NCBI RefSeq assembly: GCF_014256275.1
Contig: NZ_JACCFE010000003.1
Coordinates: 62,001 to 126,000 of the forward strand
DNA: 64,000 nt
Direction of reading: 5' to 3'
Source of the DNA: Rhodococcus sp. 4CII
Lineage (GTDB): Bacteria; Actinomycetota; Actinomycetes; Mycobacteriales; Mycobacteriaceae
Positions within the stretch are counted from its first letter, which is position 1, and every line of letters begins with the position of its first letter. The notes beneath the pieces are model-generated. The model saw only the letters and a program-made list of their open reading frames with translations, ran no database searches and was not told where the DNA came from. Positions 1-7,745 of the stretch are shown here, piece by piece. A program made the translations under genes and the position numbers.

Positions 1-1794
1 CACCGCCGCCCGTCCGGCGATCAGGTACTGGTCGCGTACGTCGCCATCGACGACCCCACCACCTTCGACGTCGACATACTGCGTGGGCACACGCGAGAGG
101 CACTCCCCGACTACATGGTCCCCTCGGCCGTCATGATCGTCGACGAGGTGCCCCTGACACCGACCGGAAAATTGGATCGCGCCGCCCTCCCCGCCCCGCA
201 GTTCACCGCAACGGCGCCGTATCGGGAGCCCGCCACACCCACCGAACGCAGTGTCGCGGACACCTTTACGGCGGTGCTCGGCATGAGCGGCGTCGGTGCC
301 GACCATTCCTTCTTCGACCTGGGCGGGGACTCGCTGTCCGCGACCCGGGTCGTGGCCCGGATCAACGACGAATGGGGATCGTCCCTGGGGGTGCGGGAGG
401 TCTTCGACGCCCCCACCGTGGCCGCGCTGGCGGCACGAATCAGCACCACGACCGCCGATCCCGGCACGGTTCGACTCGGCCACATCCCGGTGCCCCAACA
501 GATCCCACTGTCGCCGGCGCAGCGTTACCTCGACCGCACCCACACCAGCCGCCCCCTCTACAACATTGCCTTCACCATCGAGGTCCGCGGCCGATTCGAT
601 CACCAGGCGTTCACGGGTGCCGTCACCGACCTCGTCGCCCGGCACCCCTGCCTGCGCACCGTATTCCCCGACACCCCGTCCGGTCCCCGGCAGCGTCTCC
701 TCGACACCGGCGACGCCCTGCCCGACCTGACCCCGACCCCGGCCGACGACGACGCAGTCACCGCGGTGGTCGCGGCCGGCTTCGACGTCCGCACCCGGCC
801 TCCGCTGCGGATCGGCGTCTTCGAACACGGACCCGATCACCATCTGATCGCCTGCGCGGTGCACCACATCGCGGTCGACGGCTGGTCCCTGGCGCCCTTG
901 GCGCGCGACCTCGTCCTCGCCTACACCGGACGGGTCAACGGCACCGCACCTGGGTGGCCCGACCTCCCGGTCGACTACACGGACTACACGCTCTGGCAAC
1001 TGGCTCGTCTCGGCGACGAAGACGACCCCACCAGCCGCGCCGCGACGCAGATCGCCTACTGGACCCGGCAGCTGACCGGACCAGCACCGGTCCTGGCGTT
1101 GCCGGCCGATCGCCCACGCCCCGACCACTGGTCCTACGCCGGTGCGCGCATGCCGTTCTCCGTCGGCGCCGCCGCGCACCGCGCGTTGCTCGAGATCGCG
1201 CGCACCCATCGCACCGGGCTGTTCACCGCGCTGCGGTCCGCGGTGGTGATGCTCCTCGCCGAGGTCAGCGGTGACACCGACATCACGGTGGGCACCCCCA
1301 TCGCCGGACGCCACCACCCCCTGCTCGACGCGGTGGTGGGCATGTTCGTCAACACCGTCGTCCTGCGGCAACAGGTGAGCCCGGCGATGACCTTCGCCGA
1401 CCTGGTCGCCGAGGCCCGCGAAACCGAGCTGCAGGCCCTCGCGCACGCCGACGTCCCCTTCGAGCGGCTCGTCGAACTCCTCGATCCACCCCGCTCACCG
1501 TCGTCGCACCCGTTCTTCCAGGTCGCGATGTCACTGGAAAACTTCACCCACGCTCAGCTCGACGTCGAGGGCCTGAGCTTTGCGATCACACCCCGCCCGC
1601 TCGACATCGCCAAATGCGATCTGCACTTCTACTTCACCGAACGCCATGACGACACCGGCGCACCGAACGGCATCGACGCCGAACTGCTGTACTCCACCGA
1701 CCTCTTCGACACCGAATCGGCCGGGACGTACGTCACCGGTCTGCAGACCATCATCGAGGCCGCCACGTCCCTCCACCGCGGAATGCCGCACTGA
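1..1794 (+). CDS. Non-ribosomal peptide synthetase, C-terminal part (partial)
   Basis: The reading frame is open from base 1, so the gene starts outside the window. The visible 597 residues hold the end of an adenylation domain (A10-type motif PLTPTGKLDR near residues 51-60), a carrier domain (FFDLGGDSLSA; the phosphopantetheine serine is about residue 111), and a full condensation domain from about residue 165, with HHIAVDG at 288-294 and the later motifs VGTPIAG and HADVPFERLVE. It would load an amino acid and join it to another unit during assembly of a peptide in the cytosol. The protein ends soon after the condensation domain with no thioesterase, so either another protein continues the chain or the last C domain acts in release. 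The product cannot be inferred from this piece. Confidence 0.93.
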   Translation, partial: HRRPSGDQVLVAYVAIDDPTTFDVDILRGHTREALPDYMVPSAVMIVDEVPLTPTGKLDRAALPAPQFTATAPYREPATPTERSVADTFTAVLGMSGVGADHSFFDLGGDSLSATRVVARINDEWGSSLGVREVFDAPTVAALAARISTTTADPGTVRLGHIPVPQQIPLSPAQRYLDRTHTSRPLYNIAFTIEVRGRFDHQAFTGAVTDLVARHPCLRTVFPDTPSGPRQRLLDTGDALPDLTPTPADDDAVTAVVAAGFDVRTRPPLRIGVFEHGPDHHLIACAVHHIAVDGWSLAPLARDLVLAYTGRVNGTAPGWPDLPVDYTDYTLWQLARLGDEDDPTSRAATQIAYWTRQLTGPAPVLALPADRPRPDHWSYAGARMPFSVGAAAHRALLEIARTHRTGLFTALRSAVVMLLAEVSGDTDITVGTPIAGRHHPLLDAVVGMFVNTVVLRQQVSPAMTFADLVAEARETELQALAHADVPFERLVELLDPPRSPSSHPFFQVAMSLENFTHAQLDVEGLSFAITPRPLDIAKCDLHFYFTERHDDTGAPNGIDAELLYSTDLFDTESAGTYVTGLQTIIEAATSLHRGMPH

Positions 1795-1894
1795 ACTGCC
1801 CGTGGCCTACCAGCTCGCATGACTCGCCCTGCTGCGCTCGGGAACCGCAACGCACCCTCAGTTCATTCTCAGCGCCACTGCGGATACTTGCGTC

Positions 1895-2368
1895 ATGTCC
1901 ACCGTCAACGGTTTGCCCGCCCACGTGCTGCTGGTCCACTTCATCGTGGTTCTCGCTCCGCTGACCGCGATCGGGGTCGTGTTGTGCAGCGTGTGGCCGG
2001 CAGCCCGGCACCGCCTGGTGTGGCCCACCCTCGCGTTGGCGATCGTGACGACCGCGCTGACCCCGCTGACCACCGATGCCGGGGAATGGCTCGAAAAGCA
2101 CGTCGGTCGCTCACCCGCCGTGCACACGCACACCGAACTGGGCGACACCATGATCTACTTCTCCGCCGCGCTGCTCCTCGCCGCGGCGGCCGCCACCGCG
2201 GTCCACCTTCGTGAGCGGAAGACGGCACCATCGCGTCCCCTGACGCTGATCGTCGCGGTCCTGGCGATCGTCATCGCAGCCGGAACCATCGTCCAGGTCT
2301 ACCGAATCGGCGAGTCCGGCTCACGCGCCGCCTGGAGCGACGTCGCGACCACCGGTTCGGCCCCGTAA
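1895..2368 (+). CDS. DUF2231 family membrane protein
   Basis: A 157-residue protein with four hydrophobic segments separated by short loops. The start GLPAHVLLVHFIVVLAP is the typical opening of DUF2231 proteins, whose role is unknown. It lies about 100 bases after the NRPS gene in the same direction, but the NRPS gene ends cleanly and nothing links them functionally. No clear ribosome binding site precedes the ATG. The histidines in the first helix and the loop (HVLLVH; HTHTE) could bind metal or haem, which is only a suggestion. Confidence 0.8.
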   Translation: MSTVNGLPAHVLLVHFIVVLAPLTAIGVVLCSVWPAARHRLVWPTLALAIVTTALTPLTTDAGEWLEKHVGRSPAVHTHTELGDTMIYFSAALLLAAAAATAVHLRERKTAPSRPLTLIVAVLAIVIAAGTIVQVYRIGESGSRAAWSDVATTGSAP

Positions 2369-2464
2369 CAGGAGTTCGGCGGGTTCGAGAACACCACGAT
2401 CCGAACGCCGCGATTCGATGAAAACAGGACACCGGCATCTGTTTGCAAACGGGTTCGGCCACCG

Positions 2465-3148
2465 TCACGAGCGGGTAGTCGCACATCGACCGCCGACCGG
2501 GTCCCCGAACACCGACGCCCCCAGATCCCCAGACCCAGATTCATCCTTCGCCGACTCGGGCTGCGGTGCCGCGCCTGCGCGTTCATTGCGTGCGAGCTTG
2601 AGGTTCTCGTACAGGGCCGTCTTCTTGAGGTCGTAGCCCGCGCACAGGTCATCGACGGTGAATCGGCCGGTCTCGTGGTCCCGTAGCAGGAGGTTGCGGC
2701 GGAGCGGTGACAGTTTGTGCTGCTTGCCGCGCATCTTGCCCTTGGCCTTCGCGACCTCGACGCCGGCCTTCGTGCGCTGACGATTGAGGTCTGACTCGAA
2801 TTCGGCCATGATCGCCAGAAACCCGATGAACATCTTGCCCATCGGATCGGTTGGGTCATACACCGTGCCGTCGATGTTGAGGGCTACGTTGCACTCGACG
2901 AGTCCGTCGACGATCTGGTGGAGGTCGCGGGCCGAGCGTCCGAGGCGGTCGAGCTTGGTCACCACGAGCTGGTCGCCGCTGCGGCAGACTTCGAGCGCCC
3001 TGGCGAGCGCCGGCCGTTTCCGGTTGCGTCCGGTGTAGCCGTGATCGGTGTAGACCTGAGCGCCGTCGACGCCGAGCTTGCCGAGCCATGCAACTTGGCC
3101 GGCGACGTCTTGTCGGGCGGTCGAACACCGTGCGTAGCCGATTTTCAT
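2465..3148 (-). CDS. Serine recombinase (resolvase/invertase family)
   Basis: A 227-residue small serine recombinase. The N-terminal catalytic domain begins MKIGYARCST with the nucleophile at Ser9 and contains KLDRLGRSARDL and EFESDLNRQRT, which are family landmarks. A helix-turn-helix region follows (TVDDLCAGYDLKKTALYENL), then a low-complexity tail. Proteins of this type resolve cointegrates or invert DNA at short crossover sites. The gene faces away from the par locus, and the region upstream of its start may hold its res site. It looks intact. It may be the resolvase of a former transposon or a plasmid multimer-resolution enzyme. Confidence 0.92.
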   Translation of the reverse strand: MKIGYARCSTARQDVAGQVAWLGKLGVDGAQVYTDHGYTGRNRKRPALARALEVCRSGDQLVVTKLDRLGRSARDLHQIVDGLVECNVALNIDGTVYDPTDPMGKMFIGFLAIMAEFESDLNRQRTKAGVEVAKAKGKMRGKQHKLSPLRRNLLLRDHETGRFTVDDLCAGYDLKKTALYENLKLARNERAGAAPQPESAKDESGSGDLGASVFGDPVGGRCATTRS

Positions 3149-3530
3149 GCTCGCAGTATCGCCGAACGGGCCGACATCTCACGTAGTTCGTTTTCCGGCG
3201 CGTCGTACCGGAATTTTCAACCGAACATCTATAACGAACGGGTCGGAGTCGACTCACCAGCCGTAGGTTCGCCGTGGAGCACCGTTCTCCGGTGTACCGG
3301 TATGGCCATGGCCAAAACGGACCCTGGTGACCGCAGGAAGGCGCTCAGCCCGTTTCGCGTCCGCGGGCGGCTCGGTAACAGCTGACGAATTGATGATCGC
3401 GACCGTCAACTACTGCTCACCCTAGAAATGGGTAGACGCAGGCATAGTCGACGAAACGCACGTCGTCGGAACCGTTAGGTCGTCCACACTTTGTGCTCGG
3501 CACGCAGTTGTGCAGCAGGGATTTTCGGTA
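3149..3530. other. Intergenic region, possible res site
   Basis: No gene is seen between the recombinase start and the parB terminator. The first 100 bases next to the recombinase contain repeated CCGAAC and ACATCT words at about 3163-3180 and 3221-3232, and the opposed words TTCGTT and AACGAA near 3188 and 3233, which would fit a resolvase binding region. This is a weak reading by eye. The remainder shows nothing recognisable. Confidence 0.25.
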
Positions 3531-3563
3531 CTGGGGCTGTTCACGTGTGGCGAACAGCCCCAG
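3531..3563 (-). terminator. Hairpin after parB
   Basis: Perfect 12-bp stem: CTGGGGCTGTTC at 3531-3542 pairs with GAACAGCCCCAG at 3552-3563 around a 9-base loop. It lies 12 bases past the parB stop codon, where transcription of parAB would end. There is no run of T, as is usual in actinobacterial terminators. Confidence 0.7.
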
Positions 3564-3575
3564 GAGGGTCCTGGA

Positions 3576-4439
3576 TCAGCGTCGATCGGTGAGTGCCAGG
3601 ATGAGTGTTTGCAGTCCGTCGGCGTCGAGGTAGTCGACCAGGGCGTCGGCGAGCGTGACGGGGTCGGCCTCTAGGCGGCGGAAGGTGCGCGTGACCTTCG
3701 CTGCGGTGACGGGAGTTCGTGCTGGCTCACGGTTTTCGGGGTCAGGAGTGGGATCCGGGTCGGGCGTCTTGTGGTCCCGCTCTTGTTCGGCGGCCCAGGC
3801 TTGGACCTGGGCCTCGGGTGGGACCTGGGCGAGTGAGCGGGCAGTTCGGACGGCGAGTTCTCCGTTGCGGAGCGCGGCTTGCAGCTCGGGGGTGAGTCTA
3901 AGCAGGGCCCGCCGTTGAGAGATCCATCCCTTGGACTTCGCAAGCTTCATGGCGGCTTGCTCGACGGTCCCGCACTCGCTGATCAGAAGTTCGACTGCCT
4001 TGGCCTCTTCGATGACGTCGAAGTCGCGGCGGCCGACGTTCTCGATGACCGCCGCCGCAAGCAGGGTGACCCGGTCCTTGGCGACCTCGTCCTTGACAAC
4101 GATATCGAGGTTGGGGCGCCCGAAGTTTTCGGCGGCGGCCAGGCGCCGGCAACCGTTGATCACCACCCACCGGGCGAGCCCGATCTTGGTTTCGTCCTCC
4201 GGATACAGCCGCAGGTAGGCGTCCCGGGTGACCACCAGGGCGGGTTGGAGTTGAGTGCCGGTGATCGAGACTAGATCGCTGAGGTCGCCGAGGTCGTCAC
4301 GTGGATTGCGCGGATTCGGGGCCAGCTCGCTCAGTGGCACGTTGGTCGGTGTCGCGCCGGCGGAGGGCCGGTCGACGGGGGAGTTGTCGCCGACGACGCC
4401 GGCGAGGGCTGCGAGGTTGGTACGGGTGCCGCGTGCCAT
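3576..4439 (-). CDS. parB: ParB-like partition protein
   Basis: A 287-residue ParB/Spo0J-type protein. The N-terminal ParB domain starts near VPLSELAPNPRNPR. It has GCRRLAAAENFG where the family usually has the nucleotide-binding GERR motif, and ENVGRRDFDVIEEA. A helix-turn-helix follows (TVEQAAMKLAKSKGWISQRR), then a proline-rich acidic linker and a C-terminal segment probably used for dimerisation. It should bind a centromere site and work with ParA to segregate the replicon. The ATG overlaps the parA stop codon by one base (TGATG), so the two genes are translationally coupled. The change to GC in the GERR position is unusual, and nucleotide binding may differ. Confidence 0.93.
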   Translation of the reverse strand: MARGTRTNLAALAGVVGDNSPVDRPSAGATPTNVPLSELAPNPRNPRDDLGDLSDLVSITGTQLQPALVVTRDAYLRLYPEDETKIGLARWVVINGCRRLAAAENFGRPNLDIVVKDEVAKDRVTLLAAAVIENVGRRDFDVIEEAKAVELLISECGTVEQAAMKLAKSKGWISQRRALLRLTPELQAALRNGELAVRTARSLAQVPPEAQVQAWAAEQERDHKTPDPDPTPDPENREPARTPVTAAKVTRTFRRLEADPVTLADALVDYLDADGLQTLILALTDRR

Positions 4440-5152
4440 CACCGACCACCGTCGATCCGCAGCTCCAGAGCCAGCCGGTAGAAGTCCTCCCGGGCCTGCA
4501 GCGCCACCCGGTTGGCGGGGTATTCGGTGACCACCAGGCCATCTGCGCTCGCTCGGGCATGCAATTTGTAGTGCCGGATCACGGTTTTCGCCAGCGGCCA
4601 CTTGTTCGCGCGGATGAACTCCTTCGTTTCCTCGAGATCGAGCTTGCCGTCGCGAGGGTCCCAGTTGTTGATCACCACCGTGTACGGAATGCCGCGGGGC
4701 TCGAGGATCTTTCGGATGGTGCGGGCGGTCGGATCGAAGGACAGCGGCTCGGTTTCCATCGGCACGATGACGTGATCGGCAACATCGAGGACGGTCCGCA
4801 GCGCGTCGGCGGCCGGTCCGCGGCCGAGTGGGTCGGAGGTGTCGTCGGCGGCGTTGAGGTCGATCCAGCCGGGAGTGTCGACGTACACGTGGCGGATGCC
4901 GGGTAGTTGACCCAACTGGCGGAGCCCGTTGAGGTCGTCGTGGGCCTGCACGACATGAAACGGCAGGTTGTCGAGGCGGTCGGCCCACCAGATCGCCGAG
5001 CCCTGCGGGTCGACGGAGACCGCTGCCACGGGGGAGGTGGCATCGGGATCGTCATCCTGGTTGAGAACGTCCGCGGTGACGGCGGCGAGATTGACGGCGA
5101 CGGTACTCTTTCCGACGCCGCCCTTCTGATTGAGAAGGACATGAATGGTCAT
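4439..5152 (-). CDS. parA: ParA-like partition ATPase
   Basis: A 237-residue ParA/MinD-type ATPase with the deviant Walker A motif KGGVGKST at residues 10-17, then DPQGSA and VDTPGWIDL (Walker B region), and VINNWDPRDGK further on. It drives plasmid partition together with ParB. A longer reading frame begins at a GTG at 5179, but the ATG at 5152 is preceded by GGAAAGG at a good distance and gives the usual short N-terminus directly before the Walker motif, so it is preferred. There is no N-terminal DNA-binding domain, so autoregulation would rest on ParB, probably at the large palindrome 140 bp upstream. Confidence 0.94.
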   Translation of the reverse strand: MTIHVLLNQKGGVGKSTVAVNLAAVTADVLNQDDDPDATSPVAAVSVDPQGSAIWWADRLDNLPFHVVQAHDDLNGLRQLGQLPGIRHVYVDTPGWIDLNAADDTSDPLGRGPAADALRTVLDVADHVIVPMETEPLSFDPTARTIRKILEPRGIPYTVVINNWDPRDGKLDLEETKEFIRANKWPLAKTVIRHYKLHARASADGLVVTEYPANRVALQAREDFYRLALELRIDGGR

Positions 5153-5290
5153 GGGACCCTTTCCGTTTGCTTCACCCACCGATGTGGGCTACTTCGGACG
5201 GGATGCACGGTACGGCACCGGGCGCGCGGGTCGTGCCCGACACGCGGCCGGGCGGCGGAATGATGCGCGGATCATCTAACCGGCCTCGAT

Positions 5291-5344
5291 AATGTCCGTT
5301 TTGTCCGTTGTTTACCGCGGTAAACAACGGACAAAACGGACATT
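5291..5344. repeat. Perfect 54-bp palindrome, candidate centromere/operator
   Basis: Bases 5291-5344 read the same on both strands without one mismatch. The centre is TTTACCGCGGTAAA, and each arm carries two tandem copies of TGTCCGTT. It lies between the RNase gene stop (5352) and the parA start (5152), so it sits in the parAB promoter region. A partner with the same right arm lies at 7350-7385. Candidate roles are a parS-type ParB site that also represses parAB, or an operator for another regulator. The symmetry is seen directly; the protein that binds is inferred. Confidence 0.75.
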
Positions 5345-5351
5345 TATAGCT

Positions 5352-7229
5352 TTAGTGCTGCACGAAGAGTGCCTCGATGAGCGCGGCGGCCGCCGCGGTC
5401 TTCGCCGCGGTTTTCGTGGTCGCGTCGACGGTGGCAGTGTGGCCGGCGAGGTGCACGGTGGCGGTGAACCGAGGTGCGTGCGCGGGCCCCTCCGTGCGGA
5501 AGTTCCACTCAGGTGGGGGCTGGTTGTTGTTCTGAGCGAGACTCATCAGCCAAGCGATGGGGTTCGACAGAGCTTTGGACTTCCTCGCCCCGTCCACGTT
5601 CAGGGCGGCCAGCGTGGCCGTACGGTCTGGTTCCGCGGATTTGGCGGGACCGGAAACCTGCGGCGTCAGTGGGGGAGTCGTGGGTTGCGGGGATGGCTCG
5701 GTGGTGGGCCAGTCCGGTGCCGTGTCGGGGTGGTCGGTGCCGATTAGTTGCGCGCGCACCGCCGCCCAGAGGGCGACCTGTTCGGCCGGCTTCTTCGCAG
5801 TTGCGGTGGCCCACGGTCCGCGAATGTTCAGGTGGGTGGCGCGGGCGGCGAACAGTGGGTTGTGGTCGGCGCCGTTGCGCCGGATCTCCACGTCGGTGGG
5901 CGGTTGTTCGGGGTGGGCTTGCCGCCATACCGACGCCACGCTGGGACTCATCTCCGGGTGGGTGTCGGCGAGGGTGTCCAGGACGCGGAGTTGGAGGGGA
6001 AGCCAGGTGGGGTCGGCGGCGTCGATCAGGACCGCGACGTCCGGGGCGGTCAGCAGGTCGGCGTCGACTCGGCGGGCGAGCTCGGCGGCGAGTTCGGCCC
6101 GAAGCGGTCCGGCGGCTGCGGCTTTGAGGACCTTGTGGAATCGGCGACTGTCGAGGGCGGTGAGATCGGCGGTGGCCTGCTCGGCGATGATGCGTTGGTC
6201 GGCGTGTTTGAAGTGATTCTTCTTCGCCTCCCGGGCGGCGCGGGTGCGCCGGTTCAGGTCCGAGCCAAGGGCGGCCAACTGATCCGTGGTGTAGGGGGCG
6301 GGGGTGTGGTCGAGGTGGGCGAAGATGATTCGCTGGTTGATCAGGTCGGCCACCCGACGCAGCGGTGAGGTGACGTGGGTGTAAGCGCTCAGGCGGAGGC
6401 CGTAATGGCCGTGCACGGTCGGATCGTAGGTCGCGGCCCGCAGTGCGGACAGAAGTCGGCCGCGTAGTTTCGCGAATAGATCCGGGTCCCCGGCCGCGGC
6501 GGCGATCTCGTGCATCAGCTCATCGGTGCTGCCGGCGACCGGGTTGGCGCGGTGGTTGCGGAACAGGATCGGCAACCCCTGCTCAACGCACCACAACGCC
6601 ACCGCCTCGTTGGTGGCGATCATCATCTCCTGCACGATGACGTAGGCGACGGTCCGCAGTTCGGCGGCGATCGCCACGATGACTCCGTCCTCGCTGCTCG
6701 CCCAGCCGCGGGTGAGGTCGTAGAACGCCAGCGCCCCGCCGTCGCGGCGGGCGGTCAGCAGCACCTGGGTGGCAGCATCCGCCGCGGCCAACTGGGGGTG
6801 CAGCGGATGTGCCGGGTCGGTGAGAATGGTGGGCACCTCGGCGTGATCAACCGCCACACACCGACCCGACGGAATCTCCCCGCGGCCGACGGTGACATCG
6901 ACCAACCGACCGTCGGTGGTGACGGTGCCGGTGATCCGCAGGCTGGTGCGACGGGATTCTGCGGTGAGGGTGGCGGCCTGCTCGGCCGTTTCGCCGAGCA
7001 TCGGGATGGTGCGGTTGCGCAGATACCGGGTCTCCGCCCGCAGGAACGCCTGCTCGTCGGCGACCGAGCCCAGGTTCACGACGTCGGCGACGCCGGCGAT
7101 ATGAACTTCGATCGCCCACCCGCGGCCACCGGCCAGCGGGATGACGGAGAAAGCGTCGTCCCGGTCCCACGCAGACGCAGAGTCGATCATCAGCACCGTC
7201 GACACGTCGGTGACTGTCGAAGATGTCAT
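5352..7229 (-). CDS. RNB-family exoribonuclease with C-terminal dsRNA-binding domain
   Basis: A 625-residue RNase II/R-type enzyme. The RNB domain starts almost at the N-terminus: LMIDSASAWDRDDAF contains the four catalytic aspartates expected for the family (D16, D22, D24, D25), and YTHVTSPLRRVADLINQR matches the second RNB signature. There are no N-terminal cold-shock domains. After a proline- and threonine-rich linker, the last 70 residues (from PPPEWNFRTEGP, with FTATVHLAGHTATVDATT and the helix KTAAKTAAAAALIEAL) read as a double-stranded RNA-binding domain. Family members degrade RNA from the 3' end. The start at 7229 has AAGGGGG upstream; a GTG at 7280 would add 17 residues. The gene is flanked by two related palindromes. 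Confidence 0.88.
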   Translation of the reverse strand: MTSSTVTDVSTVLMIDSASAWDRDDAFSVIPLAGGRGWAIEVHIAGVADVVNLGSVADEQAFLRAETRYLRNRTIPMLGETAEQAATLTAESRRTSLRITGTVTTDGRLVDVTVGRGEIPSGRCVAVDHAEVPTILTDPAHPLHPQLAAADAATQVLLTARRDGGALAFYDLTRGWASSEDGVIVAIAAELRTVAYVIVQEMMIATNEAVALWCVEQGLPILFRNHRANPVAGSTDELMHEIAAAAGDPDLFAKLRGRLLSALRAATYDPTVHGHYGLRLSAYTHVTSPLRRVADLINQRIIFAHLDHTPAPYTTDQLAALGSDLNRRTRAAREAKKNHFKHADQRIIAEQATADLTALDSRRFHKVLKAAAAGPLRAELAAELARRVDADLLTAPDVAVLIDAADPTWLPLQLRVLDTLADTHPEMSPSVASVWRQAHPEQPPTDVEIRRNGADHNPLFAARATHLNIRGPWATATAKKPAEQVALWAAVRAQLIGTDHPDTAPDWPTTEPSPQPTTPPLTPQVSGPAKSAEPDRTATLAALNVDGARKSKALSNPIAWLMSLAQNNNQPPPEWNFRTEGPAHAPRFTATVHLAGHTATVDATTKTAAKTAAAAALIEALFVQH

Positions 7230-7745
7230 GGTCGCGCACCCCCTTGGTTCTACAGGCCTCCGACGATAACCAATCTTCACCAGGCACCGTCAGCGACGCG
7301 CCCCTGGAACATCGCCCACGCATCCTCAAACCCGACTTCAGGTACGGTTTGTTCACCGCGGTGAACAGTGGACAAAACGGACAATCCTGATGGGCTCGAA
7401 TGGACCTATACGGGTGGCACGCAGCCTCAAGTGAACAGGGTGCGTTTCCAAATGCCGCTCGCGAAGGTGGGATCGTATGACTCCTGAACCTGGCCCCATG
7501 CCCGACTCTGTCGCGGAACCGCCGCGCGGCGGCGCTCGCTGTCGCCGTGCGAGTTGGAGATCTTCCGCATATGGCTGCGTAGCCACCGCCCTGGCGAGGA
7601 GTCGTCGGTGCGGTCACCACCGGCGACGGCACCCGCGCTATCAGCGTCCATCGGAAAGCCACCCGACCTTGCCCATTCGGGAGCGCGGAGTGGACTTTTC
7701 ACGCAGGCCTCGTGGCCCGCTCGCATGCCGCTCTGCTCGCTTGAT
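7230..7745. other. Intergenic region upstream of the RNase gene
   Basis: About 510 bases without a supported gene. It holds the palindromic element at 7350-7385, which lies 120-156 bp before the RNase start. The remaining 360 bases down to the ATPase stop codon show no coding pattern or repeat that I can recognise. Confidence 0.5.
7350..7385. promoter_or_regulatory. Second palindromic element, related to 5291-5344
   Basis: An 18-bp perfect palindrome, TGTTCACCGCGGTGAACA (7350-7367), is followed by GTGGACAAAACGGACAAT. Centre and right arm match the 54-bp palindrome at 5291-5344 (GGACAAAACGGACA is identical), but the left arm is not conserved, so this is a half version. It lies about 120 bp upstream of the RNase gene start and may be its operator or a second partition-protein site. 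Confidence 0.65.

Noticed and set aside
115..1794. NRPS gene starting at ATG 115
   Set aside because: The frame continues upstream to base 1 with clear adenylation-domain coding, so 115 is an internal Met.
3576..4988. A 470-codon frame covering parB and part of parA
   Set aside because: The N-terminal 183 codons are an out-of-frame reading of parA with arginine/proline-rich noise; the real parB starts at 4439.
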